Of a DNA stretch of 64,000 bases, positions 21,188-33,100 are shown in pieces. Below the pieces are notes generated by a model. That model worked only from the letters and a program-made list of their open reading frames with translations, did no database searches and was not told where the DNA came from. The translations under genes and the position numbers were made by a program. Source of the DNA: Rhexocercosporidium sp. MPI-PUGE-AT-0058 (Eukaryota; Ascomycota; Leotiomycetes; Helotiales); assembly GCA_020746875.1 (NCBI GenBank), contig JAGTJL010000021.1, positions 124,001 through 188,000 of the forward strand, written 5' to 3'. How positions within the stretch are numbered: position 1 is the stretch's first letter; each line of letters opens with the position of its first letter.

Positions 21188-22289
21188 GGAGGGGCTTTGA
21201 TGCCACGATGCCAAAATGCTATCAAAAATTTCAAAGACCTGAATCGAATAGTAGCAGGAGTGATGAGAACAGCGTGAACATAACAACGAGAATTCGTATT
21301 CGTGTTCGCAAATAGATTCTCAACTGCTAGAAGTTCAGGATAATTGACGAACACAAGCAACTCGGCGTTCTTTTAGTGACAAGCATCAAGCATAATACAA
21401 GTCGTCATGACTTCTGATGACTTTTGTACTACAATTCATTGCGTGCAGATGAGGGGTATAGATGTTTTATTATAGTTGCGGACTAGATTCGGGAAATGTC
21501 TTGATGTCATCTGCTGCAGGTACACTAGCATTGAGCAGATCGATCGTCGAAATGCACTATTGCATGTGCAAGGAACCTAGCAGGTCACAATTGTAGCCAG
21601 CAGGTCTCATCTTTTTCTATTTGCAATTTGATATATAACTTGTGGAAGCAGCTGAAGCCACCAGGGATAGGAAGTTTTGCATGAGTAATGTAGACTTCAT
21701 TGATCCGCGCCTTTCATTTGTCGTATTATGTCATGGGAATTTAAAAATGCCATGGTGTTCTCGGAGGTCTTGCCCGTTCAGATGGACATCTTGATTTCCC
21801 CACAACTCCAGCGGCTCACTTACACCAAAGATCACGACATTCGGAGCCGAGTTATGCCCCTCCTTTAGCTCAGCCCTTTGTGGAGTTACTAAGCTGGTGC
21901 ATTTACTGTGTACTTGGACTATGGCTTCTGAGTGGTTCTCGCTGTAACACTATACAGCTCTTTAGGACACCAAATCCAGGGCATAGGTACTACGTTATGT
22001 GAGAATCCGAGAAGTGGATCATTTTCCTCGAACAATACCTGGACACAGGTCGGCGAAAGAAAAAACCAGGAAGTATTGAACGATATACCAAAGCATATTT
22101 GTACGCGTAATGGATTTAATGCTCAATTGGTCCGCAATGAGGTAAAGATGCATTTTAAGTCAATGTCTTTACTCAAATACTGGTAACCACCAGCTAGTCA
22201 GCCCCAGTGTACCGCTGTTAAATCAAAGTGTTTCCCTCCCATATTCTGATTTAGTTTTTTTATGGTCTCAATCCCGCAATTACTTCGCA
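21188..22289. promoter_or_regulatory. Divergent intergenic region between O-methyltransferase and cyclase
   Basis: About 1.1 kb separate the minus-strand O-methyltransferase start and the plus-strand cyclase start. I see no gene in it. The geometry makes it the likely shared promoter region of the mycosporine cluster. No specific binding site can be assigned from sequence alone. Confidence 0.5.
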
Positions 22290-23907
22290 ATGTCAGACTT
22301 CAAAGGTACCGTTTCAGAGACCAAGTCGTCGTCCGGCCATGCTGGCTTCGATGTCACCGGATACGAGAAGATCGAGTATGGCTTCACATTCATCGATGGA
22401 ATCTTCAACCCTTCGAATACCAACCTTGCAGACTGTTACAAGAAATGGGGTCGATGCTTAGCTGTCACAGACCAGAACATCTACAATGTATACGGCAAGC
22501 AGTTGGAGAAGTACTTCCAACATCATGGACTAGAGTTGAAGATCCACAAGACAAAGATTGGGGAGAAAGTCAAGACTATGCCAACGCTCTTGAGCATCGT
22601 TGACTCTATGAACGAGTTTGGTATTTACCGAAAAGTTAGATATGGCATTCAATCCCTCCTGGGTTCCATTCGCTGACTGCCGCCGTAGGAGCCGGTGCTG
22701 GTTGTCGGGCCTCGTTACAGACGTTGCAGGGTAAGTCAACAAAATCATCTATACCCAGTGCCAAAGTGGGGAAGATTTCGTTCGAATCTAAAACAAATCA
22801 TCTTCTGACATTCGTACTCTCCTAGATTCGCTTGCGCAGCCTATAAACGAAATACCAACTTCATCCGCATACCCACCACTGTCATCGGCCTCATCGATGC
22901 CTCCGTCTCAATTAAAGTTGCAGTCAACTATGGCAACTACAAGAACAGGTTGGGTGTCTACCACGCTCCAATGCATACCTTCCTCGACTTTACATTCCTC
23001 CGTACGCTTTCAACAGCCCAGATCAGAAATGGGTTCGCGGAGTTGATCAAGATCTCGACATGTTCTCACTTGGACACGTTTAACCTGCTCGACAAGTACT
23101 GCGAGCAACTGATCGAGCAATCCTTTGGACGCGCCAATGGCTCCTCCCAAGAGCTCATTGATGCTGCAGACAAGATCAATAGGGAGGGTATCCATGAGAT
23201 GTTGAGACATGAGACACCCAACCTCCATGAAATTGGTCTTGATAGAGTCATTGCATATGGCCATACTTGGTCACCTCTGCACGAGCTGGTACCTGAGACT
23301 CCACTCCGACATGGACATGCCATCAGCATTGACATGGCCTACTCTGCAACACTTGCAAACAACCGAAAGTTGATCACCGATTCCGAGCACCGTCGTCTGC
23401 TCAACTTGTTCTCCCAGCAGGTCTCTCTATGGATCACCATCAATTCGACGAGGAGGTACTCGCCAAGGCTACAACAGCCATTCTCAAGACCCGTGATGGT
23501 CTTCTTCGTGCTGCGGTACCAAATCCCATCGGTAGCTGCACATTTCTCAACGACGTCTCTGCCGAAGAGATGAATGAAGCTCTCCGCAGACACAAAGAAC
23601 TTATGAAGGAGTACCCCCGGAACGGCGAGGGCATTGAGGCATATGTCGACGCTTCTGATACTGGATACACCGACAGTGCTCAGGCAGAGGAAGAGAGAAT
23701 GGTTGAAGCCGCTACCAAAAAAGCAGGTAGCTTGGATGGCACTAATGGAAAGATCAATGGGACGAATGGCACCAACGGAGTCAACGGCGTCAATGGTCAT
23801 GCCAAGGCGAACGGCCACACCACGGTGTGTCGACGAACGGTGCAGCGAAGGAGCAGGAGTCTGTGATCAATGGAGAGATTCCAGTTGCGAAGCCCATAAA
23901 AGCATGA
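22290..23907 (+). CDS. Sugar-phosphate cyclase, desmethyl-4-deoxygadusol synthase type (MysA-like), with frame breaks
   Basis: Exons 22290-22634, 22689-22730 and 22826-23907. The protein belongs to the dehydroquinate-synthase-like cyclases: YEKIEYGFTFIDGIFNPSN, EPVLVVG..LVTDVAGFACAA, IRIPTTVIGLIDASVSIKVA, GFAELIKIS and YGHTWSPLHELVPETPLRHG with metal-binding histidines. It resembles DDGS/EVS enzymes that cyclise sedoheptulose 7-phosphate; co-location with the ATP-grasp and O-methyltransferase favours DDGS. The C-terminal tail is an Asn-Gly repeat. Three frame breaks occur. In exon 2 at the glycine loop (about 22707-22710), two bases are missing, so exon 2 is 42 nt and the spliced frame fails. 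A second lies at about 23411-23418, in a CCC run before the MDHHQFDEE segment. A third lies at about 23820, before a tail ending VAKPIKA. As given, the gene would not make a full product. Confidence 0.9.
23763..23820 (+). repeat. Asn-Gly coding minisatellite in cyclase tail
   Basis: Repeats of AATGGNACGAATGG / AACGGNGTCAA encode NG-rich tail sequence (INGTNGTNGVNGVNGH). Unstable in length by nature, which makes indels here less informative than those in the conserved core. Confidence 0.6.
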
Positions 23908-24341
23908 TTAATTAGATAGTTGTTCTTGGCCTGAGACTTTAAAAGACTTCTAGATATTATGTAGACGGCTGCATTTCGCTTCCCTGAAATGAAATGAAAT
24001 TTTTTATGGTATAACCAAGATCACAAATTGAGATGGCAAGATCTACAAACTTGATCACCTTTGCCCGTAAGCATTCTATTTTCAGAATGTGACAAAGAAT
24101 GGTTTCTTGCCCATTCACCCCGGACCGATCCTTCGGAGTATCAGTTAGAACTTACTCTCAACGTTGCGGATCCATTTGGGTAATGACTCCTATCCCACAA
24201 TTGTCAAGTAATACATCTAAAGCTATAATTTATTCTCGAAGTTGCGGAAATGAATGAATACTTGCTCGCAAATTCTTATGATACATCATGACTTGACAGT
24301 CACCTCTTGTTCTTTCAGTTCCTTCGTAGGACGAGACTGTT

Positions 24342-27300
24342 CTAGGTATTCTGAAGAAATTGCCAGATCTTTCCTACAAGCACCTCATCCACAGGCGCAA
24401 CATCCTGCATAAACTGACTGGCGTTTGATGCATTCTCGGTATCAAATACAACTGGACCTATTTTGTCTTCCGTATCGACGTCCTTTCCAACATTTCCGAG
24501 ACTGTTCTTCCATAATCCGAGAAGGCTCTTGGCAGGATGATGATCCAGCTGCTCGAGTTTCTCAAGCCATTCCGTGGGCTCGGCGAGAAGAATTTCTTCT
24601 GTGCTTTGTTTTTTGACCCAGTCCAGTAGATCCAGCCACGCCGTAGTCTGATCGTTGTTGACGAGGTGATACACCGTGCATGGCGATGCTGTTTGAGTGG
24701 ATTGTGAGAGCAGGGATATGTTAAGGACAGCTTGAGCAGCCACATCAACTGGCAGCCAGCTCAACTTCTCGTCTAGCTTGGGCAAACAGCTGAGTTGTGG
24801 AGCGGTAGATAGCATCAATGGCCGGGCTTCTGATCGGTTCCAAACTCCATTTTTGGTGTCGCCAGTCAGTTGACCAATGCGCAGAATCTTCATCTTTCCC
24901 GACAATCGAGAGCTCCCAGTAGCCTTTGAGCAGATAGCTTCTGCGACCCATTTGCTCTTGGAGTACCCCAGAGAGTTCTCCGGGGGTGGCTCGGGGTAAA
25001 TCTCTTCTCGGATCGGATTATCTCCTGCGACTTGTGCTTGGGCGATAACGCTGGCCGTGCTTGAGCAGAAAGCGAACTGCTCGAATCTGCGACATGATTC
25101 GGCGAAGTTGATCAGATGCTGCAGCCCCGAAAGGTGCTCTTTGGCGAAAGAACTGAGAGGTACTGAGAAGTTGACAGCCCAAGCAGCCTACTAAAGTTTT
25201 AGCGAGCTATCTGTTTATACTGTTTCAGATTGGAGACTGACATGAATGATATGGGTGACTTTATGACTCAGATTGCTGAGAGTTTCCGCCGAGAATCCTA
25301 AATCCGGCTCTGCAAGCTGTGTTGGAATACACAATACATTTTGATCCGAGTCAGGAGAGGAGAGAGGATGCAGTCGTCGCTGCGTCAAGCTTTTTGAGAC
25401 TCTGGTCCAGGCTGTAGTATCATCTTCTGCACGTACGAGACATATGATTTGGGAAACTGCAGAATCTCCACGGAGCCCATTCAAGATGTGGGCTCCCAGT
25501 CCACCAGTAGCCCCTGTCAAGATCTATGATTTTATCAGACGGTATTTGCGCAGGGAAGTGGACAGCACTTACCACAGTATGACCGCACTGACTTCTCTCA
25601 ACCGTCCCCTCGTTAGATATCTGTGGTGGATTGAAATTCGAGTAATTCTCAACTAGATGCATCATGCCTTGATGACTGTCATTGTTCATGTCGGCTCTTT
25701 TCTGTGTTTGAGACTCTGAGAAGTATCGAATAAGTCTACTGCTGTCAGCCAACAATATTTTCGTCTGTAGATGTGTGGATACTCACCCCTTTATATTCTC
25801 ATAGTCGTAGACAATATTCCAAGGCAGTGAGCTACGACGGAATGACTGTATTGGTAAGCTGAGTGCCAGTGTCAAATTAAAGCGATGCGTACCTGCTGCA
25901 GAGAAGAGCGAATTTGTGTCGCTTTTGTGGAGTCAACACCATGGTGGAAGAAGTCAGAGTCGTCAGAAAGGTCGATGTCATTGCCCAAAACTTCTGCAAC
26001 AATGGTCCTTATCGTTGAGTCCACTACTTGATCGGAGAATGACGAGCGCGACTTCTCAGTCTTATCAGAGGTAGAACTACCAGGGTGATACATGCTGTCA
26101 ATGGTTGACGCATAGTACCTTTCCGTTTGTCCCCGGAGTATGGTACCCTTGCTGCTTCGCTCCAGGGGCGGGCATGTATTATCGAGGATTTTAAACATAA
26201 TTTGAGATACCCTGGCATGAGGCTGCTGTTGCGAATTGATCATTTGGATTACCTTCCAGATTTCGTGTCTAGTATTCTTGGATGTGTGATCGACAGACTT
26301 TGAAGGCAGCACAATTGCACCAGCTATTTGCCTACCACTTCCAAAGATGAAGATATCTTCTATCATTAGGGAGCTTGACCTGATCGCATCTTCGATCGGC
26401 GCGGGGTCGAACTTCTTCCCTGTGAGCAGTGTGATTTGACAGTCGCTCCGACTGTGGTATTTCCAAGCATTCTTTACAGTGGGATATGGTTGGAACATAT
26501 CGCAGGTAGCATAACTTCCATCATCCCTGTTTCTCTTTGCCATGTGCGGCCAGTCTGGCAAGACAATCAGTTCGGAAAGATCAGACTCATACCTTTCTCC
26601 TTCAAAGCGAAGCAGAGAGTCGGTATTCGGAACCCGGAGATGTTGCCAGTTTCTATCAGTTGGATAATGTCGATGAGATGATAATAAAAAACCGCACTCG
26701 GCACTACCAAACCGAGAGACAAGATGGACATTCTCTTCAACCAAACGATCACCGACAGTTTCTGGAAGAGCTGCCCCGCCAACCCCAACGATATCCATAT
26801 CCTGTAATGCTTTGAGACCACCGGATATCTCAGAAAGCATCTGTAAAATGTATGGAACACTTGAAAAATACCTGACCACTGGTGTATTCTCCTTTTCTGT
26901 GGCGATCTTCGAGATCGACAGGCAGGAGAGAATGGTTTCCGAGGTAATGGGAGCATCAGCACCAGGGCAAAGCCAGATGAGCGCATTGCTTGTCCATGCT
27001 CTGAAGCAATCGGCTATACCTCCATGATACAGAGGTGTCGTTGTAAAAGTGGCGGCGTCCTGTCCTTGGAGACATGGCAAAACAGCAACCACGCCATGAT
27101 GTGTTTGCGCGATTGGCTTTGGAATCCCCGATGAGGTCCCTGACGAGTGATGTATGTAAGCAACATCCTCCGAGGAAACTTCTGGCCCGTGTATGGGTTT
27201 CAATTCCTTTTCTGCCTCTAACTAAATGACGTATCCCAAAATTCGTCCAGGGTAGCAAAATTGGTTTCAAATGAGATTCGGACCCAGCTGCTACGCTGGA

Positions 27301-27876
27301 AGCAAGACCTGTATGCGCCTCGTCGTGATACAACAGGGACGCTTCGCATGAGGTCGAAAGGGTGAAAATAGCAGCGGGACTACACTGAGGACTGCTTGAA
27401 TATGAGCACAAATTTGTTGCAGTTCGTTCCGGACTTGGACTCACGCGATTAGAAGGACAGAGTACCCAGCTCGCATGAGGCCTAGCCATGCAAAAAGAAA
27501 GCTAATCGAGCTGTGACATAACAGAGCCACACATTCTAAAGGTTTGTCTAGTCTTTTTGCGTGCCCTTTCCACGAAAAGCATGCTGCGGCCTCCAACGAA
27601 CCCTCATACAGATCCTTGAATGCTGGGAAGTGTCAGTAGGTGGTAGAGAACTGAGAGGGCAAACGAACTGAAAATATCATATTGCTGGCCATGATTATTG
27701 TTCAGTAGCACTGGAAATGCAGCCGCTGGATATTCTGGATGGCGATTGGCTTGAACCTCGAGCAATTTGTTGACTGTCGCGAACTCTGGGGAAGACTTGG
27801 TCAGACTGCTGGCGTCACCCAAGGTGCACGTAAAATAGTTGAGTGATGAATTGCCCTCCATTTCGATCTTACACAT
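24342..27876 (-). CDS. NRPS-like A-T-R enzyme (adenylation-thiolation-reductase, 1054 aa)
   Basis: Eight exons inferred: 27876-27669, 27622-27445, 27391-27295, 27221-25893, 25845-25787, 25738-25573, 25523-25242 and 25187-24342. Phases agree throughout; the 27294-27222 intron has a weak GTAGCA donor. The adenylation domain shows SFLFAWLGLMRAGYSVLLI, the A3-type loop YIHHSSGTSSGIPKPI, PLYHGGIADCFRAW and SRFGSAECG. The carrier site is FFHHGVDSTKATQIR, with the phosphopantetheine serine. The reductase starts HTVILTGATGGLGAHIL and has the SDR pair in NSLGYSKSKWVAE. There is no condensation or thioesterase domain. Such A-T-R proteins adenylate a carboxylic acid, load it as a thioester and release it as an aldehyde or alcohol. 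Here, by context, the substrate may be an amino acid or a mycosporine-amino acid (inference). The A domain lacks the usual Asp of amino-acid-activating NRPSs in the PLYHGGIADC region, as judged by eye. Confidence 0.88.
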
Positions 27877-28231
27877 GAAAATCCGGGTTCAGATTCTTCC
27901 TCTTGACCTTCTACCTTGGTGCAGGTGGCTCTACTCGTGGTATCCTAACGCACAAATAAATGGATGTGAACTCCCATTGCCTGGCGTTGTGTTCCCGCCT
28001 TGTCCCCACATCCAATTCGAGCACGTCATGACACCTGCAATCAAATTAGGTTATACAGACCGCAATGCTGCATTGATTCACTAAACTTAAATGTAACAGA
28101 TCGAAAGAGCATTGAGCAACATGATCTATATCACACCTGACCTCTTTACATCAAATTTGTCCTCCAGTACTAAGTCAGGGCATATTTTGTCCTCGACAAT
28201 AGCAACCGTCTGGAGCAGCAAAACCAAATGT
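27877..28231. other. Spacer between NRPS-like gene and tyrosinase remnant
   Basis: No gene seen. This includes the promoter side of the minus-strand NRPS-like gene. Confidence 0.4.
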
Positions 28232-28632
28232 CTATTCCCTCAAATATAGATGATAGATGTAGCAAAACGCTCCTCCCAAAGTGTTCATAAGATTCCCCAA
28301 AGGAATATTGCCTGCCAGAGGACCCAAGTTATGCAGATTTGAAGAGTGACATTCGCCCTGGGAGGATTGTTGAAGATTGTCAGCGTTCCTGCAATTTCTG
28401 TCAGGCTCCTGGGAAGATTCATTGTCTGCCAGATCCAAAATGTGCGGTCTATCATGGCATGGTGCAGCCAGAATGTGTGGTCCTCAATAGATTCGAACAG
28501 GTCTCCTCTGGTGTCTCCATTCACTGTGGAACGTTCTGCTACGTGAACGCGGAGAACGCCGGCTGGGAATCTCCCTGCATCGTGCTTTCGAATGTGAGGA
28601 TATCTAGTGATCTGATGAGCGAACTTGCGCAT
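28232..28632 (-). pseudogene. Tyrosinase CuB-domain remnant
   Basis: A minus-strand segment encodes the copper-B part of a fungal tyrosinase: GDLFESIEDHTFWLHHAM, IDRTFWIWQ, EIAGTLTIFNNPPRANVTL, then in another frame LHNLGPLAGNIPLGNLMNTL. The HH pair and the downstream Asn-Pro-Pro block are family-typical. The frame switches at an AAA run (28338-28340), where one extra A would restore it. I find no copper-A HxxxH/WHR region up to 29.4 kb, so only the C-terminal half remains. Tyrosinases oxidise phenols (melanin, pigments). It may be an old member of the adjacent cluster or a chance neighbour. Confidence 0.7.
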
Positions 28633-28639
28633 ACTCGCT

Positions 28640-30108
28640 AGCCGATCAATTCTTCGTGCTAGAAAGCCTCTTACTGATATATGGATGGCTTCCCGACTTG
28701 GCGTGTCAAGGCTCGCTTGCTGAAAAGGGGGGCCACTCGCTAAAGTTAACAGACATGTTTTTGCTCAAGGCTCATCGGGGACGCAATCCTACGTAACCGT
28801 GATCAAGAAATTTGAAAAGGGACCCAAAATATAGCCTCAAGTATCGAAAGCAGCATTTATGGTAGCCACGTACCGTTTTCAGTTTGTGGAGCCGAGAGCA
28901 TGATTCACGGTGGCAGAGGAGAATGAGTTGTTTTTGGACCTTCATGTATCAATAACGTTGAATTAAAGGCCATAAACTTATGAGAATTCCCGAGAAAAGT
29001 ATAATGTAAGCCCTTCGTGGGCCGCTACGACATCTTCTCCTATCATCTTGAAACTGCAAATCAATCGAAGGCAGACCACTATTACTTAGCTTAGGATATT
29101 CGCTGTGGCTGTGGGAATCATCAATACTTTGTACCACAAATTTTACTACATAACTCGGACTAGAAATTGTAAGCCACCTTGCGCATGTCCCTGCAAGACG
29201 TAACGGCCCTGATCAAGGAGACAAAGCCAACATGACCTCGGAGCGAGCAATCATCCGACGGCGGATGAGAGGTTGAAGCAGAATGCAGAGGCGTGAAGAC
29301 CATAAAAGTCAGAGAGAGGGACTTGGAAACTCCGCAGCTTCGCAAAATGGACAGAGCTCCAAGGAGCGAAATTTGTTATTGTAATGACGATCGAGTTAAC
29401 AGTCCAGAAGGCATGCGAGCCTCGTTATCTGGAGCACGATGATGTGTCTGTAACATCCAATTCAGGGATTTCTTTTTGCTGTACATGTTTTATCTTTTTC
29501 TAAAATATCCTCTACTTTGATCAGAGTTCTTCTAATCAAGCAATTATCATGTCCGAGGGTTGGGGCTTTCGAAATTTGATAATACAGTCCCGTTTAATTA
29601 CCGGAGCGAATGTCAATATCCGCTGCAATGACTCTACACTTATCAGACAGGTACAAGATCAAACAAGGCAATATTCGTATATTCTGTGTACTCCAAGTTA
29701 GTCTTGACATTTGGACTTGAACCAATCCACTGGAAGGATTGATCTGAGTCTACCGAAGTCAGCAGAGTGCTTGTCTCACAGACGAGGGAAAACCTGACAG
29801 GAAATCCTTCTAGATCTGTGGAAGGAAAAGAAGATAAATCTCAGGTGTTTGCTGACATAAAAGCGAGCCCAGATGCCAAATTCAAAAAAACTGTTGCCTA
29901 ATTAAATCTTGTGCAACCATCACCAGCTGATTGCAACTTGCATTGGGCTGCTGCATCATCAGCTGACTGGTGAAACGTCCAACATTCTCAGTGACACAAG
30001 CAAACGACTAAAGGAACAAACGCGCAAACACACTACATATTGGAATCTATAACAACTGGGGAGAGGAGTCTTTTGTATTCAAGAGGTCTTCATCTAGCTT
30101 GAGATTAA
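28640..30108. other. Intergenic region upstream of fusion gene
   Basis: About 1.5 kb, AT-rich, with no supported gene. Many stops in all frames. It contains the promoter of the 30,109 gene. I looked for tyrosinase copper-A sequence here and found none. Confidence 0.45.
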
Positions 30109-33100
30109 ATGGCCACACTCAATTTCTTGAAGCGTGAGCTCAGGCAGAAAGCCTTAGGGATGACAGAAACTTTGAGGCAGCCTCTTTCTGATTCTCAGTA
30201 TAGTGAAGCTTTTGCTGTCTTGAGACGAGAATCAACGAATTATGAGAACTTCATCATCCCTCAACTGTCCGAACTACTAGCTCCACTCTTCAACTCGCGA
30301 GCTCATATCTCGGTCCTGGAGATCAGGCCTGGCCCGGAAAGTGTCTTACGGTACTTGCCTAACGACATGAGAGGCAAAATCAAGAGGTACGTTGCATACG
30401 AGCCAAATGGGTTGTTTGCTTCAAGTTTAGCGGATTCACTTTCCTCCACGGTGGAAAATGAGTTTCTTTTCTCGGGTTTTCGGAGCGCACCCGACATCCA
30501 TCGAACTTCGTTTGAGGTAGAAGGCATCGCATTATGCGGTACTAGTAGCGAAGATGAGAAATTCGATGTTGTCCTCTGCTGCCATAGCTTGTATGGGATG
30601 AAGAACAAAAGCGGAGCGGTCCAAAAGTCGTTAGGGATGCTCAGAAAGGAGCAGGGAGGTGGAATGGTCGTGGTTTTTCACCGAGAGGGCTGTCTGAACC
30701 TCGACGGATTGGTCTGCCATCGGACAGCTTCTTTTCCTACAGGGGCTACTAGAGTGGCAAACGACGACAAGACACTGGATAATTTCGCATCTTTCGTCGC
30801 AGGATTCGTCATGCAAGATGTAGAGGCAGAAAAGGACATCCGACTGGAATGGCGTAAGGTGTGTCGTGCTTTGGGCAATCGAGAAAACTCTCAGCCAGAC
30901 CATCTATCATTCAGCTCCCCCGAGATAATGGTAGCGTTCAACCAACATGCGATATCACTGCCAGAACTGATAGCGCAAGTACCGTTACTCGGGCGTGAGC
31001 TGTCTATCAAGAATAGGGAGGCTCGCTTGCATCGCCCTGCCTGTGTCGTTCGACCTACAGATATTCAACAGGTTCAGGCTTGCGTGAATTGGGCTCGCAG
31101 GCATGGAGTTGGTCTGACTGTCATTGGCGGAGGTCACAGTGGACAATGCGTTATGCATAATGTTGTGTCTGTTGACATGAGTGCTTTCGATAACGTGACG
31201 ATATTCAGAGAAGAGGAGGGAAAGAAGGTCGATTACGACACCAGTACTCTCGTCTCAGTCGAGGCTGGCTGCACGACGGGAGATATCATCAGCAAAACCA
31301 TGGAGGCAGGATTGACAATACCATTAGGAGCACGTCCCTCTGTAGGCGCTGGATTGTGGCTACAAGGAGGAATTGGTCATCTAGCCAGATTGCATGGACT
31401 GGCCTGTGACTCAATCATTGGTGCTGTGTTGGTCAGTGTCGCCTCCGGACAGGTTCTTTGCATTGGGATGGTACCAAGTCAACACCAGCCTGTCGGCTCC
31501 ATTCGACCCGAAGACGAACAAAGTCTGTTATGGGCGTTGAAGGGTGCTGGGAGCAACTTTGGCATCGTCATCACCGTCATCTTCAAAGCTCATCCAGCCC
31601 GGACTTATTCCATTCGAAACTGGGTGATTCCGTTGCGGAACACTGGTCAAGCAAGATCGAGACTCAGAGATTTCGTTGACCTTGTTGCCAAGACACTGCC
31701 TCAGCATTGCTCTGCGGACGCGTACTTGTATTCGGACAGCGAACAGCTGCATCTTGGTGTGAGCGTGTTTGAGTGCTCCACGACGAAGCCTACGGCCACC
31801 CCCGTCAATTCAATCTTTGGACCCGAGACTGATCTCAAAATCGTTGATGGGGTTGGTCTGTTTGACAGCGAGATGTATATATCCGGGATGCATGGCGGAC
31901 ACAGTGGCGGCAAGACCTCCTCCTTTAAGCGATGTTTACTACTGAAGCAAATTGGAGACGCCAGTATTGCGAGGATCTTGGTTAATTCCATCTATAAGCG
32001 TCCAGGTCCGCTGTGCTATCTTCATCTTCTTCATGGGGGTGGTGCAATTCATGACGTACCTGCAGATACTACCGCTTTTGGTTGTAGGGACTGGGACTTT
32101 GCATGTGTGGTAACAGGTGTTTGGCCACGAGATCAAGATGGGACTGTCGTCGCTCAAGCTGCTATTGATTGGGTCTACAGTGTTGTTCAGGCGTTGTTGT
32201 CCTTCTGCAGTGGTGTCTATGGGGCAGATCTTGGTCCCGATCCTCGAGATGCCGAACTGGCAGTCCTGGCTTTTGGACCGAATCGACCGCGCCTGGCTCG
32301 TCTCAAACACATCTGGGATCCTTGCAAAGTTCTGGCCTACGCTTGCCCTCTTCCCAAAGTTTCAATGGGACCAAAACTTACCGTTCTCGTGACCGGGGAA
32401 AGCTGCGCTGGTAAAGACTATTGTGCTGGTCATTGGGTCACGGCTTTTCGCACCCGCAGAGACATCACAGCTCGCGTAGTGAGTATCAGTGATGTGACCA
32501 AGCAAGAATACGCCAGAGCTACTGGCGCCGATTTTCAACGAATACTTAGCGACCGTAGCTACAAGGAGAAACACCGGCCAGCCTTGACAGCATTCTTCCA
32601 AGATCAGGTACAGCAAAGACCTCGGCTACCAGAAGAGCATTTCCTAAGGGTGGTTCACGACAACACCGATGTGGACGTGCTGTTCATCACCGGTATGAGG
32701 GACGAGGCACCGGTTGCTGTCTTCTGCCATCTGGTACCAAACACCAAGTTGGTCGAGGTCCGCGTGCAAGTGACCAGTGAGACCCGAGCTCGACGAGGGA
32801 GTTGCGATGGTGATGGAAATGGAAATGGCCCCGCTAAGGGAGACAGCAACAACGACACAGGAGGACTGGACGTGTTAGACTACCGACCTAGTCTCATATT
32901 TGATAACCAGACGATGGGCAATGTGACAGCCAATGACTTTGCCAATGAGAACCTGCTTCCCTTGATGGACGATGGATTCCAACGACTGTCCGACATGGTG
33001 CGATCCACGCCTGATTTCCCCAAACCGGGCATTGAGTTCCAACACGTACTTGGTATTTGTCAACAGTCAGGCGGACTTGCTTTGTGCGCTTCTCTCCTAC

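Noticed and set aside
22262..22603. Overlapping plus-strand frame over the cyclase first exon
   Set aside because: It is a shadow of the cyclase frame, which carries the conserved motifs.
22635..22688. Cyclase intron 1 as an alternative cause of the exon 2 frame break
   Set aside because: The intron ends at the only fitting acceptor and the EPVLVVG sequence needs exactly this start; moving it does not restore the glycine loop.
27222..27294. Frame break in the A-T-R adenylation domain
   Set aside because: A 73-nt intron (weak GTAGCA donor, TTAG acceptor) closes the phases exactly (97 and 1329 nt exons), so no frameshift is required.
28640..29400. Upstream half of tyrosinase (copper-A region)
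   Set aside because: No HxxxH or WHR-type sequence in any frame I read; only the CuB part is supported.
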